64,000 bases of DNA from Dromaius novaehollandiae (GCF_036370855.1 NC_088099.1:72395218-72459217), one strand, 5' to 3'. Counted from the first letter of the stretch, positions 20,280 to 35,340 are shown. Notes: generated from the letters alone by a model not told the origin. Translations and numbers: made by a program.

Positions 20280-23200
20280 AGCTGCCATCTGTATGAAATA
20301 TCTTGGTGTGTTCTAAGACCCTTAAGTCATATTTACATTGCACATTATTATGAAACTTAGCTTTCTCTTTAGAAAAAACATGCTCTTCAGAAAAGTGAAT
20401 ATTACTAAAAATAATTCTGAAGCACTAGTTTCTGAGGCTTAAATCTCAGCCTGGACTGGTAGTAGAAGTGAGAGATGGAAACAGACATGAAAGAACTAGT
20501 AGCTGGTCATCCATCATGGTGATAAAGTTTCACTGTTTGAGAACTGTAATAAATCACATTAGAAGTTCTAGGGGACAGTTGGAGTGGTGCCTCTGATTTT
20601 GTTTCACCCTCTATAACCAATAAGTATTCTTTCCTTCTCAGATTTTCTATAATTAGAGACTGTACAAAGAAAATCATTAAATAATAAATCATTTTTATCA
20701 GCCAAACAGACACATAGCAGAGAAAACCTAAATCTCAGGTGACATGGTACCATAGACAGTTTCTATATAGATCAGATCTCAGATGCTTAAATGTTGACCT
20801 GGGTCCTATGCAAAGCCTGACATATTATGGAAAGAAGAAATTCATTCGGACTTGGCTGATGTAAGGTATTGAGGGAACTTCTAATATATACAAAAATTTA
20901 CACCAGCATAAAATGATCAGTATAAAAAAATACTTTTTGAACAACTATGGTTTCACATCTTGGTATAAGAAAGTTAATCTATAGCTTGATCTGCTGAAAA
21001 GCAGAATTGGCTCTAAGAGCCTTTGATGTTTCAAAGTTGAAAATCGGAACTCACAACGTGGTCCTGGCAGCATCTTGAGTTACTAATCACAGAAACCCTC
21101 TTCTAAAATCAGAGCTCAGCTATGACAAACTACATTTCAGGTATGTTTTTAAATGAATGCACAAGTTTGGGAGATTACTTGAAATCACTGAACTAGAGAT
21201 TAATTCTTAAACGTTTGATTTTTGTCTGAACTTGGCATAGAAGTAAGTGGTTTCTCTGGAAACAGCACTCATGAGTAACTCCATTTTAACTGATCAGGTT
21301 TGCAAATATAGATTGGAGTTTTATATAAATATGCTCCTTTTGGAATATTCTCCACTTCTTCATGCTCTTCATTACCAGGACAGAAGTGAAACAGTTTTTA
21401 TGCTGCTCGTGATTGTTCTCGCTGGTTCTGGGTTAGGCTGAAAACAAGAAATAAAACATGAAAAGTAACAAGAAGGTGGGCTTTAGTTTATTCCAAGTAC
21501 TTCATATGTGTGCCTAAAAAATCTTTCTCAAAAAGAAGGAAAACTGGAAATTTCTCAGTTCTCCCCTTTTTCCACTAAAAAAAATGGAAAAATATGTATA
21601 TCTTTTTTGAAAAATAATTTAGAAATTTAGGAAATAATTGGTCAAACTGTAAGTAAAGAATTTTCTGTAAGTAAAGAACCAGCTTCTCTTTCAGATGATA
21701 GCATTTCAGAGTGTAAATAAAAAAAAAAAAAAACACTACACTCATTCAGTAGCATTTCCTAATGAAATGTATCAGGCATAGCTGCAAGACTTTTTTTTTT
21801 TTTTTTTAAGATATCTGGTAATTTCCAAGTCTACATTTTACAACACTGAATTTGAGAAAAAGAGGGTATGTGGTGGTGTTTTTTTTTTTTTTTTAACACT
21901 ACATGCTCTCAATTTCCATGTAAAGCATTTCAGATGAGTGACCAAATTTAAGGAATCTAGAGTCACTAGCCATATTTAAATTCATGGTAGCAAAGAATTT
22001 AAAGAAGAAACTTGAATATTTTCAACTTTCTTGTAGGGTATAGCTCGGCTGAAACAAACTAACTCAAAACCAACTGGATTGATGTGATAGAAGTTAGTAC
22101 AGAACTTAGCTGTATCTTATTATAGCTTTAATCAGAAGTAGCTGTTCACAGACTGAGAAGATTTTTTTTTCCTATCATCTCCCTTACAAAGAGATTTAAG
22201 GATCAAAGGAAAAGAAAAAGAAGTGACATAGTTTCTCTTCCATTAAAATGGCTCAGTTATGACCTATGGTCCTACCCTGAGCAAAGGGGACAATGGTCTA
22301 GGCCCCTTCTCTAAACCATTCTTTAGACCTCATGCAGCAATGGAGTGTAATTAGAATTACTGCTGTCCCTGAAGCACAAAGGATGTATGTGTCCTGCAAA
22401 AGAATTAAGAGTGGATATCCACAGTACATTTGTTTATATACAACATTTTCTACTATTCTGTGATCACACGCAAACAGGAAATACACTGGAATGCTATCCT
22501 CACAGAAGAGGACTCCTGCTGAGATACACTGTATGCATTTAAAGATTATTTCTGGAGGATTAACATGGTCTTCTGAAACTTGAAGCCATGAGGTTTTGAG
22601 TTTTAGATGTGGCTGACCACAGATTGACTTTTACATGACCTACTTGTCATCACATATCATACTTAAGAAAAAAAAAATCAGAAGTAGACTTCTGTCTGCT
22701 TTTTAAAAATTTTAGAAACAAAAATCCCTTTATGCCATGTGCATGCTGACAGGTGAAACATCAAGAAACAGCCAAGAAAGAGTAAGCAAAGAAAAAGTAA
22801 AAATAAGTTTAGACAAGCTCTAGAACAGCTGTAATTTAAAAGTACTGCCAAAATGAGTGGGGGGGCCTTGCTTCAAAAACACAAAACAAAAAAAAAGCTA
22901 CCCAAACTAACAAAGCCACCAGTGAAATGCATGGTGCTTTTCAGGTTCAAGGTTCAGAAATGCTCCACTGATAACTTCAGTACACATGTATAAAGAACTA
23001 TTACCCAGAAGAAAGGCTGTTATAATTACATACAGTTAATTCAGTTATCCAACCAGTATTCTTCAGGAGTGATCAAGCTATGCCTCAGGTTGGAAAGAGC
23101 AACCTGCAAAACTTGCATCTTTTTCCATTCATGAATGAAGGAGCATACTCCAAGAGGGAAAAGTACCTTCTCTCCGTCTTCTTTGGGAATTACACTAAGG

Positions 23201-26200
23201 ACATTATTAGACCTTTTTTGGCACCTTAAAACCCTAGGAGATGTGCTGAAACAATGCACCTTACAACAGTCTGTTACTTTCACTTTCTGAGACATTTTGT
23301 GATTGCAAAATCTAAGCCCCTCACCTAAATCCCTAACCTAAGCCATAGGAACTCAGCAAATTAGTGGCACTTAATGATCATAAACTCTCTAACATACTCC
23401 GTTTAGGACTTTCTTGCTGTAGAGTAGTACCAAATATTTACACTGAAAATTAATATGTGAAAGACAGCATTTATATCACCTAACATCCATCCAAATGTTT
23501 TGCATCTAGTCTGAAACAGTGGTCTAGGCTCCCTCACTAGGCAATGGTAGATTTATCCCACACATCTTTGACCATTTCCTGGGACGAATCACACTGTCTC
23601 TGTCTCCTGATTACAGAGGGAGCTTAATGAACTTAAATTTGACACAAGACTAAGATGTGTTAGATAAGTCCCACCCATGCCCAGTACAGCTTTCCTATGA
23701 GAATTCTGGACCTTGTTCCAGAGGCAGTTTCCCAAGGCTGTTACACAGTAGATCGATATCCTGAGTATGATGCTTCAGGGCTTCAGTGTCAAACACCTTG
23801 AGAAGAGAAGAAAGAGCAACAAGTGTACTTCCTTCATTCACACCAAATATACAAATAAAGACAAGTGGAGATGATCTTATCATTCTAACAAGTGAGAACA
23901 GACCTCCACTATGCTAACGCAACTTAAGAAACCAATCTTTCCTTTTTAAATGGCAGTATGTTTTGGGCCAGTTTCTGAGGGCACATTGAGACTGTTCTCA
24001 CTGAAGAAATTCTTTTCAAGATCTTTGACTCCATTGAACTAGGTGCTAGACAAACATACTGCCTATTCCACCTCTCAGAAAAGGGACCATATAGTCTAAC
24101 CTGAAACTAGATGTAACTGTGTTACAGTTGTACATGGAAAGTAAACAGAAGTTCCTGTTTTAAAACATTTTTAAGGGTGTTCAGATCATGCTGAATTTGT
24201 AAATCAATTCTGATTTGCCAGCTTTCACCAAACAAAATAAAAACAAACACTTTTTCTTTGAGGGAATAAACAATGATCATCCTTTTTCTGGATGTAGTTG
24301 CTACCTCTCTTTTTTCAGTCCTCTTTCATTTTTGAAGAGTGTGTGTGCTTATGAGTTCGGTCTTCAGATATGCAAAATGTATTCCATGGTACAATCATCC
24401 CCGTTTCCCCTTATTTTTACAGGGTGAGGTAACAGTTCCATGTTAAGGTTCAAAGATCTGATGTAGCACTGAGACAAAAAAAATAACCCTCTCCAAAGTT
24501 ATATAGATTTTGTTCATTGTGGGGGGAAAAAACAAAAAGTGAGATGTTTCCGTGTCCCTCCTTTCTTTATAACAGTCCAACACTGAAAGTTTGTTCAATT
24601 ACATGAAACAATTTTTCTTTTTACTTCAACTTCTTCTTACCCTCAGAAGCATATCTAAGAAAATATGTTAAAAGAAAAACTAATGGGATTTTATTTGCTT
24701 CCACATATAACAAAAGTGTTAAAAATTTTAAGGGTCTAGGGTCTTTTAGTTAGATACATGTCTTATCCAACAGGGCATAAAATAGTTACAGAAAGGAATA
24801 CTAATGAACAAGCGGTACTTGAATACCTCACAGGACTATAAAGGGGGCCGCGAAAAATGACAGATTTTGCACTCCATGCTCTCTGATGAGCATAGTTTCT
24901 GTTTATTCTTGCTTTCCTCACAGAGCAGAAAGAAACTGTGTGGGGAGGAAGAAGGACATGACTATAACACACCAGCCTCATACCTTGTTTGCCACTGATT
25001 AGTAGAGTAAGGCCAAATCAAAAGAAACTGAGAAACCAACAGTCCTGGCTACCAACTCCTATCTACTAGAATCTCATCTGTTCTTCAAAGCAACGTGATT
25101 ACACAATAATTCAGCGTGCACGCTGTATTTCATTTTCACCCCATTCTGTTCCAAGTTCTTCTAAAGCCCTCATTGTGTATATATGACCCCAAAATTGCAC
25201 TAAAAATCAGAACTATGATTGTGCTTGGTGTGACCTTTGTTTCATGTCTTGTACTCCTCCCTCCCTAGCTGGATAAATCATGGATTTAGTTCTTAATTTC
25301 TGCTGTAAAAGAAGCTGTGTAATACATATGTATGTCACTATGGTTTTAAATTAAAGAAAAGTAAAGGGTGGTCTTCCAGACTGAACAGAAAACAACAATG
25401 TACAGTATGAAGTACTTTTTGGACTAGCATCCAAGAAAGTCCCATCTCCAGTCTGAGTAACATCATCCATGAGGGGGACAGTTAGTTCACTTGTACCTAA
25501 GAGGCCAAGACTTCTGTTACATTTTTCCCCAAAGTTTTGGGCAGCCTTCCAGACCCAACACTGAGTATCTTAGACCAGAAACCTGGAATCTGACATAAGC
25601 TATAGGGAAACAGGGAAACAACATGACAGATGTGGCTGCTGTAGCCTATATAATCCCAGCGCATGAGCTGCAGGGTTGATGAAGGCCCGAAGGACAAGAA
25701 CTTGGCAGGCTTCTCACCCTGAGATCTCGCAAAGCAAAACGTCTTGGAGTTACACTTCCTTTTCTTGATGAGACTAATAACTTTTGTTTTGTAATAAAAA
25801 ACAAAGTCAAAATAAATCTCAATACTTAGAAACTCTCTGTAAATCTGGATGACCACTCTTCACACATCTATACTGAAATATGTGGTGGTTGGTCAGGCAC
25901 TGATTTTCTTAAATTACACAAATTTTTCAAAGCTTTTAGGAGACTTCGAGAAAAACAGAGCTTGAACACAAGACAAAGGTTAACACCTACTGAGTCCCAA
26001 ACACTTCCTGTTCACATATAATTTGTGACTCAGGTATGGAAAAGCTACATCCCTTCAACAGGCTTCATACCTTACTACGGTTGTGTATTATACATCAAAA
26101 AAATGTTATTTAGGAGTAGATACAACTTTTAAAAAATAAGTTCTTGAAATGATACACAGATCTGTCCTACTTAACATCAGATCCTACTTAATATCGGTTG

Positions 26201-29200
26201 TCAGATAACTGATAACTATACTCAGAAAAAAATGGGTATGGTTCAGAGTTAGTTTGCAGTTCAGGATCAATCTTACATGTTCAAAACTGCTAAGGAACGT
26301 ATCACAAAGAGGTTGCATAGATCACCTCCTAATTCTCCATGAATAAAAAGCGTTTATTAGGGTACTGTTACTGGAGATGGTGTCTGATATTCAGTGACAG
26401 GTGAATACCTGCCTATTCAAAAGGTATATTATAACACTATGTACGACTCACAAAAAGCCACCACCCAAAAAACCCCCCAACTCACCGGATCTCGGCACCT
26501 ACACTTGAACACTCTGGCTGTTCAACAGAGCTGACCAAGAGGGGAGAGGGAAGGAGAAGAAACTGATCCTCAAGAAACCCCAAGAGGGGAAAAGAGAACC
26601 TGACTATCCAGAAACATCATCATGCAGCTGTAAAGACTAACAACACGCCAGAATGAGCACTTCAAATTGCTATCAAATGGAAACTGCTTGTTTCCCAGTG
26701 TAGCAGTTAGTGAGGACCTGCAGCAATAAAGCCCCCAGGACAGCCAAAGACAGGAGTCAGCCTCACAGCGGTTTGGACAGCCAACCCCCATTGCCTTCTC
26801 TAGCCTAAGCACAGGCTGGATTTCATGGTGAGATCACTGTGGCAACTTTCAGGGAGACACCATACATATAGGTTCATTTAATTTCCCTAGATGCAGTGAA
26901 ATATTTGCACCCAATGAAAGGTCAACAAAAATATTCTTTGGCATAGTCCCTAGCTAATCAATTCAACAGGTAGGAAAAAAAAAAAAAAAATCCTCCTCCT
27001 TTTCTAGTTATGTAAGGCACAGACACAAAGTGTTTCCACTACAAAGTCTATCCAATTAGCTGAAGAATGCTTAGGAAAAAAGTTTCCTCCAGCTGAGCTG
27101 GGGACCAAGGCACCCTAGGATAAAATTCTAAATAACCAGTGACACTTTCCAATATAGCCATCAGGTTAATTAAGATGAGCAGTGTTTGTTTTTAAAATGA
27201 AAGCTTAGTTTTGCTGTGAAGAAGCATCTCACATTCTGTCACTATTCACTGGAAAGTTCAAAGAATCAGAAATGATGCATCAGAAAGTGAACTCTGGACT
27301 TTGTACTAAGAACTACACCAATTAAGAAACTGTGCTGTTAGTAATACACTGAAATTTGAATGCTAATTTTTGGTGTGACCTTTTTCTTACTTACTGAGAT
27401 AAAAATATATTCTAATAATAGATAAATCATCTCTGCAGCTGCAAGGAAATCACAGGTCCCAGACTCTTGGACACAAATATCCAACCACTTTGTCACTCGC
27501 ATCGACAAAATGAATGCTCTAATATATGAGCACTCTTTTTTTTCCATGCATGTTTCTGTGTTTTGTTTCTATAGCATGTTTGTTCCTAGGAAGTATTTAC
27601 TGACTGGGTTTTTTTCCAGTAAATCATAAACTTCACCCTCTTTAATGAACATCAAAACTGCACAATGAACTACAAAATCATGTGCAAACATATCCAGGAG
27701 CAATGGAGCATTAATAAATATTGTATTTTAGTGGACTACATATTAACAAATTTAGTGTTTCAGTACTATGCATGGTCTCTTTTTTTTTTAAATGAACAGC
27801 TTACCAAGAACTTTTAAGCCTTCTATTCACAGTCCTGAGACATGAGGAGAAAATAAACTAGACTAATCTTGATTTCTATTACTTTAATGTATCACTTTCT
27901 ACTAATTGAATTAAAAACAAAGTTTATCTTCTCAAAGTCTGCCTCTGCCAGCTTTGTTTCCATTTAAAGTGATAAAACCTCAGTCCCTCACAGCTCTGAA
28001 AAATTCATTACCTTACAACCTCAGACATCCAGAAAGTCTTGCAGAACTCATCACTACTCCAAAACTAAAACACTTTAAAAACCCCTGAGCCTTCACCAGT
28101 GAGTTATTCCCAAGCAAAGCTGAGAAATCTGCTTTCGTATTAGAAACAACAACCCTGGAAATTGTAAGTAAAGGCAGAGTTTCAAGCAATGGTCACCCCA
28201 GTGAGGGCTGGAGAGCTGAGTGTTGGGATGCATGCTTTTTATTCAGAAAAAAAATCAAGGAAAAAATACAAATTCATAAACAAAGAAGTTGATTGACACA
28301 TCACTTTGGAAAGGATTTCTAGAAAAAAAGTGATTCTTGGGGACTTCACTGAGGCTTTGACAGTTTATTATGAATTCTTACTTAATGTAGCTGCAAATCT
28401 CTACCAGAAGCAGACTGCCCATCCAGAGCACCTCAGAACATGTGTCAGAGTAAGTACCTCAGAAAACAGAATTGACAGAACATAGGGCCACTGCATATCA
28501 CCATAAGTTTTATTTCATTACTGATGTGCCATCTAATTCACCTTTAGCAGGGTTACCAAATAGCGGGAGGGTGGAGGGAATGTGATCCATCGTGGCTATG
28601 GGACTAGCTGCATCTTTCTTCCCTTGCTGCTATCTATGACTATACCTTGCCCTCTCCAAGGATACAGTTCTCTAATCTATCTTGTATGCACACTCTTTGG
28701 CTCTGCCTTAGTCTGCAGTATTCTGTGCATCACCTACTTTTATACAGCCTGTTGCATTGATATTGGCACCTATAATATTTCTGTTCAGACATTCATGACC
28801 AGCAGTAAATACATCAGGTAGATCATCTTATTATTTAATAACACTTTGACATAAGAAGGGTAAAGTTTTATATAAAAGATTTGAAAGTGAGAGATTACAT
28901 TCAACTCTACCATGATTCAAGCCTTCCTATTCTTAAAGCAACTAACACAGCAAGCTTCTTCAGGTGCCTCAGACGATGCCTGCACATAGCTCCCCAACAC
29001 TTCCCCCTTCATAAATCACTGCAGTCCTTTTGATCATCTGGTTTCAAAGTCTAAGATCTGTCCTTGGAAATCAGTCTCTACATTGACTAAATTAGAGCTA
29101 ACTCTTGGGTGTTGTTGAAAAATATCTCACCTTGAACAACTGTTTCCCTCAAAGAGGCTATCTGTTGGCATCTTTGCTAAAGCCAAAGGACAGAGGCAAG

Positions 29201-29905
29201 ACAAGGATTCCTGACAAATTTTCCAAATGGACCAGCATCTGTATGCACCAAATAAATTACACAGAATAGTCACTCTATTGCAGTTCTGTCACAACAGCAC
29301 TAGGAATTAAAAACAAACTGGGACTGCTTCGTTTGCAGCAGCAGTTCCTTCTTTTTCCCCTTTACAAAACCAGTTTGGGGGTGAATAAATGCCTGAAATA
29401 TGGCTCTGAGAGTCCATTTGTCAATAGCATGATTGATGTTAGCAGTAGGAATGGATTTTGATACGAGAATTGTCTAGCTCTGTATTATAAAACTAACTTC
29501 ATATGTAAATTGTGCTTGTGAGTATGCATTCTTAAACTGATCACTTCTGCTCAAATATTTCAGTGTTCCCTAATAGCCAGATTTATTGCAAGACTCTGGT
29601 CATCTGACTTTAGTCACCATTCAAATTAACAGCTAGATGTTGTCAAATGACAAAAAAGTTAGAATAAGCTCACCATGGTAACCCTGTGAGCACTTCAGCT
29701 AAACATCAGAGAGACCATCTCATATTTTAAAATAACACTGAAGTTACATATCAGTCACATTTCACTAGATGATGCTACATGAAGGAGATTTTACTTTAAG
29801 GAAAAAAAAAAAAAGTCTTACAACTTGCCAACTCTTCTAATGGTCTAAAAAACCCAAAGAAAAAGATAAGATGTATTTAAAAAAAAAAAAACTCATGCAT
29901 TATTG
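20280..29905. other. AT-rich non-coding DNA
   Basis: No gene, RNA or repeat family was recognised in this stretch of about 9.6 kb. Homopolymer runs occur at about 21719-21733 (A), 21791-21808 (T), 21880-21895 (T) and 26975-26990 (A). They may be the tails of old retroelements whose bodies are no longer recognisable. Open frames up to 119 codons (25497-25856, minus) have no domain and no splice context. Confidence 0.5.
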
Positions 29906-30345
29906 CTTGTGATCAGCCCACTGCGCATTGCTGATTTTGCTCAATGTTCGAAGCCAACAGCAACGTTTTGCCCATTACTGAGGCCCTGGACAGGGGGACT
30001 CAGTAGGAGTGGGGTTTTCATGGAATAATCACACCCTTGGGTATTGGGTACACAAACATATCTCAAATCTTGTAACACCCCAGAGGTGTGATTATCTGCT
30101 GTCATGCTTTAATTCTTAATTAAAACAAGAGCTGCAGCTCAGATAAGATCTGTGAGAGGATTATGGTCATTCTTGGTCAGACAAGGGGGAATGTGTGTCT
30201 TCAGAATTAAAATTCAGGTGCTTGGGTGAACTCCGCAATGATGAGCTGTGTGAGGATCCAGCTCCTCTTAGTTTTCCCTTTGATATGATATAACCAGGAG
30301 GCAGCACACATAAAAAGCTGCAATCCCCAGAAACCAAGCTCTGAG
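29906..30345. promoter_or_regulatory. Possible conserved non-coding block
   Basis: This block lacks simple repeats and has a more even base composition than its surroundings. It contains several GATTA/TAATC-type homeodomain words, TTAATTAA, and GATAAG/GATAT words. No reading frame or repeat is apparent. The call rests on texture alone, so it is a candidate enhancer only. Confidence 0.2.
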
Positions 30346-30779
30346 TAACCCAATAAACTGTACAGAACTACAGTTGTTCAAACATTTTTGTGCTTTAATA
30401 ACTTCTCAGCATTTGGACTTAAATAAAACTGTAAATGAAGTGTGCTTCTAATGATGCTAAAAAGACTGAGTCTCGTTACTGAACGTAATTAGTACAAGTC
30501 AAAGCAGCCATAAAAATGCTGGGGGAAAGTTATCATGAAATGTGTACTAAACCAGTGAACTTGCAAATATAAAGGTGGATAATAATGCCCGAGGAAAAAT
30601 GAACATAAAGCACTTCGGTGATTTTTTTTAAAACTTAATTTTATTTTTAACAAATATTAACCCAACTTAAGGTCTTTTTTAAAGGTTACATTAGCATTTA
30701 CAAAGAACTTCCAAGCAATTTAACTACAATGAATTTTAACAAGGCAGCTTCCTGTCCACACTGCTTACCTATTTTTAAA

Positions 30780-31375
30780 TTTTATGAGACTCTTCTGGCA
30801 GAGTTTTGTAGCTGTTAAGATGAAAGCCTGGATGCACGCATACTTTAAAAGTGGAGGAGGAGGCCAAAGAAGAATAAAAAGAAGAAAGGAAAATAATCAA
30901 TTTGGTATCAAATTTATTCCAAAGCCGGAAAGTGCATTTTTTTCCAATTGTGAAAGAAGACATGCAGGGAGGTCAAAGGTCGGGCGAAGAGGAGACAGTA
31001 TTGTGTAGGAACTGTCACGCATCACCACCTATTTTGACATGCACAGGGCCGTTTGTTGTCTGTCGAACATGCAAATTAAGTGCCTGCTGTCATAGCTAGC
31101 CGATATCTGAAAGCGGAAAATGAGACCACCTGTAACCAGTGAATGGAGTGATGGACAAGCATTCAGAGCTCGTCATTTCCAACGCCATTCACACCACCTC
31201 CGAATTGCATATGACATGTAAAAATCTTTTCTTAATATTCACAACCAGGAAGTTTGGGGAATTATGGAGGCTTCAACTGCTGCATCTAATGGGTTCTCCA
31301 AGCAGACAGCTGTGACTGTGAGCTGGCTTGATAATTAGGTGTCCAGGAAGATTTTATGCTATGAATCAGTTAAAA
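30780..31375. promoter_or_regulatory. Possible conserved non-coding element with a DR1 motif
   Basis: A complex, repeat-free segment. It holds AGGTCA-A-AGGTCG at 30970-30982, a near-perfect DR1 element of the kind bound by HNF4 or RXR heterodimers. It also holds TGATAATTAGGTG near 31329-31341, an AATTA homeodomain core. Short open frames in both directions show no coding signature. Without alignment to other birds this remains a guess from sequence texture. Confidence 0.25.
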
Positions 31376-33110
31376 GGGAGAAAAGAAAAAGAAAATAATG
31401 GCAAGCAAAACTCGCTAGAATGGAAATCATATTAACCCTTGCATGTCCTCCTCAGCACTTGGCTTTTACAATTCCTGTGAAGCGAGATTTGTAGAAATCA
31501 GACACATAATAATGTCTTCTCTCTCTGAACAATGCTGTCTTCCTACTCAGAAAACTGCACTCCAACCTTGTTTGATGCTTTATTTTCCTGAAGAGAGCTT
31601 AAAGAAGTATTAAATCTAAATTTGCCAATTCCTTGTATATATGGAAGCAAAGACAAGCATGTATTTGAATTTCTGGTAAATATGGTGCATAGGATTTTAA
31701 GAAACAGATTCATTGTACTAAAGCCATGTCCTGTTGTGTGCTTGTACACATGAAAATCAAATAGTTTAGCTAGAGCTTCTATAATCCTTTGCATGTTATC
31801 TCTGCTTTTGTGTGCATATCTGTCTTTGTGCATCATATTTGTACCTCATAAATACTGCAGACAGCATAATGTTAGGAAAAACTGTGATCTTTCTGATTAT
31901 TACTTGTGCTTGATAAATAGAGCTTCTCTAAAACATTTAGGATAGGAGAGTTTTGACATGCCAACCTGCACAATAAGCTCACAAAACCTGTTATTTTAGG
32001 TACAGCCTAATTAATGCCAGTGTTTGTTCCCAAATAAAAGTATAAGCTTTTCAGTGTGCAAATTCTGTGCTGTAGCCTTTCTGGTTGGGTTTCCTTTCAA
32101 ACACAAACAAGACATACGTAGAGCAGCCAATCAACATTCAGGTAGGTTATTCAACCTACTAAGTACGAATCAGAATTCAGCTATGGAATATTGTTCATGA
32201 ATTTTTCCAAGGATAATCAGAGAGTTTGTGGAGCTAATCTGAAGTCCTGCCATATGAAAATCGCAACCCTGCTTCAAATTCCTGAGTGAAGACGGTTCAC
32301 CAGAATTCAGAGGTGGCAAACTTACTAGTACAATAAACAAGCTTCTCTGGGTCATGCAAGAGAAAACCTGTCTTTAAAATAGTTTTTACTTTTTAAAAAG
32401 CATTATCTTGAAAAAGAAAGATCCTAACAGCACCTGTTCAAAAGCAATCCCGATCCCATATTCTCTTGAATAACATGGCCCTGTCTCTTCCTTCATGTTC
32501 ATGCCCCATCTATTTCAGACCTCCAAGTTTCTAGAAGCACTACTTAGTTTCCATCCTTTCTCTGAAGCAGAAAGGAAGAGGTGAGCATCTCGAGCAGTCC
32601 TAGCTCATGGCCACAACTAAGGAATCCCCATTTGACGGTTTACATCTCTAAGGCTGTTGTGCAACAAAGTAGGAGAGCCTGAATCAGGTACTGCTCAGCC
32701 AGTGCTACACAGCAAGGCCCAGTTGGTGCCTAGATCTGCCGAGGCACACCTAAACACAGCCCTGAAATACTCACTCTCCTGCTCTCTCTTTATCTCAAAC
32801 TCATTTGACAATAGAAAATTTAAAACACCATCAGTTAAAAACATCCAGGAAAAGTACCACATTTCCACAAATGAACTGTTTGACATCAGCGCCAGATTAA
32901 AGATTTCTCCTTCAGAAGACCCCCTCTCACCACCAATTACTAGCCACTTCCAACACATCTGCCCCTGTAGTGTCCAACTTCCAGGCTGTCAGTGTGATCT
33001 GGGTTGAAAACATCCCTTTGCTTTGAGCATATCCTGGTCTTTTATCCTTTTTTTAACTCCCTGTAAAACTGGGAGAAGAAAAATGTAAGCCTCACAGACT
33101 GGCTTCTGAT

Positions 33111-33719
33111 ATGTCCCTGATCCAGCTTGCCGTCTGCAACATCGGCGCAAGCACGATGGCATTATTATTATTATTAAAGGCTGTAATTCTACAGACTCTA
33201 ACATCTACCAATGTACTTCTTAATATGGCTTGCTCAATGTTTCAAATAATAGCTAATCATATTCAGACATCAAAAAACTGTCAGTTAGGTAACACCATCT
33301 CCATCTACATTACCTCCATTATACAAGAATTTAGAGATCAAGGTCTGTCAGAAAGCTATTCTAAGGTGGAGAGGAGAGAAGGGGTCATTATCTGCCTTCA
33401 GGTCAAACTGAGGAGGGACACGTACATCCCAAATTTAGAACGTAGCCATTGGACTAACAAGTCTTATGCAAGCCAGACTTTTCAGCCAACAACATATTTC
33501 CTAGAAGTTAGTTTCAGTGAAAATGTTTCAAACAGGTCACAAGCTGGCACTAAATGCTTTTTTGGTACAGATCTGAGTATCAGGGGACAGAGGTTTTTTA
33601 TTTTTAAAGAGAACTCTGAATGTTTGCTGACATATTGCAATAGCAGGAATCCAAAACAATCAGATTTGAAATCTTTGCCTGAAGTACTTTGGGCCAGATG
33701 TTGCCACTCTCTGCATTAG
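33111..33719 (+). other. 202-codon open reading frame, coding status doubtful
   Basis: ATG at 33111 opens a frame of 202 codons, long for DNA this AT-rich. The product has no recognisable domain. Its N-terminal part includes five consecutive leucines encoded by the (ATT)n repeat read as TTA, which argues against selection as protein. It shows neither a Kozak context of note nor splice sites in register. It is probably a chance frame, or part of a non-coding transcript. Confidence 0.15.
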
Positions 33720-35029
33720 GTAAACAACATGCCCTGCAGAACATCTGACTCTTCTATCAACACAGGTAGCAATGGCAGATATTTATGGGAAAAAAGATTT
33801 TATAAACACAATTATATAAGTCCTCCTACTCACTGTGACAAGTCACACTCATTGGAGCAGATCCAGAAAAAGGACTCCACAGGGTGATGTTATATTGCCC
33901 AATCTTATCTGATTTCGGATGTGCTCAGGTCAAAATAAGCCACCAAATATTCATCACTTTTGAAAATTAGTCTACTGCTTCTGTCTCTTCAACAGGGATT
34001 TTAGCACCTAACCTGAGGCTTCTGTTTCTGCAGATTGTTTCCTATAGAGGTTTTATTTGTTTTCTTTTTGTTATTTTATTTGATGTGCCTAACTTGAACA
34101 CTCATACTATTGGCAAGAACACAAGCCAGGGACACAGTTGTTCTCTGTATTCTGGAGAGACTTACAATATAGGTAGGGAAGACAGAGCACTTCACTTTTG
34201 CGTGATGCTTTTCTAGGAATCCGCTTATTCTGGCAAAAGCATCTGTCGTTGAGAAGCAGCGTGACTGGGAAAGGCACAGTGCATGACAAAATTAACTTTA
34301 TGGAACTCTATGTTCAACCCTAAATAAAGAGAGGCCATTGCTCTTTCTATATGAAAACAATTTACCCTAGTTTACCTAGACCTGTTTACCACTCAAACAC
34401 AAGTCCCATATAACCCTAACACTAAAAGCTAAGTGTGACTTAGAGTGGTGTAGACACACTGAATTCTCCCTCTTCACAAGGCAATTTTCACTGTAACTGA
34501 GAAAATACAATAATACAAATTTCAAGAGATTCACAGTAAAATTTCCAGGTTACATTACCTATCATACACGATATTATCATTAATATGTATTTAACCACAA
34601 CCCATATTTATAGAAACGGTATTTTAAGCTTGCTCTGGTACAATCACACAATAGTTACAATATTCAGATAGGTTTAATTGGAAGCAGTACCAGAAAATCA
34701 TATCCCTGTGTTAATATGTACACAGCACTTTTTTTTTTCGATAACATTCTCCAATTTCAAAATTAATATACAGAAGCCTTCCACAAAAAGAATTTCTAAG
34801 AATAGATTCTGTGGGTAAGAAGGATAAAGATAAGTACAGACATGCTTTTCTACTCCCTTTCTAGTTAGTGTAACTTCTCACATCACTTCGTAGTTGATGG
34901 GTTTATAACATGAGTATTTTTCCACATGATTTTATATAGCTATTTTAGAAAAAATGTCTGTTACCTAACAGATTTCTGAAATGCACATAAAAGCAAGTCA
35001 GAAGAAAACACACCGCGACTACAAAATAC

Positions 35030-35340
35030 GCTCTTGGAGGAAGTAAATAGCAACCGACTAACCAGCAGCTACAAAACAAAGCAAGCACTACGCATTGGGA
35101 TGAAGTCCTCAAACTGGAGTTTTATGATGGCAGCTTAAAGTTTCTTACATGCTTTTGTATTGCGACCCTGAACGAGCCTGGGACAGCTGCACCAATTCCG
35201 CACAATTAGTCAAGGTCAAGCACGGCAAAGGGAGGACATTCACTATTTGTCAAAGGAACAATGCAAGGAGATGCAGCCTTTCTCAGCTAGGGATGACTGT
35301 TAGCTACAGTCATTCAATCAGCAGTAAAATTATGCCTGTC
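35030..35340. promoter_or_regulatory. Possible conserved non-coding block
   Basis: A repeat-free segment containing TCAAGGTCA at 35210-35218, the extended half-site recognised by NR5A and ERR nuclear receptors, next to ACAATTAG. Further on is AGGAACAATG, a SOX-type word. It has higher complexity than the flanks, but no conservation evidence is available from a single sequence. Confidence 0.2.
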
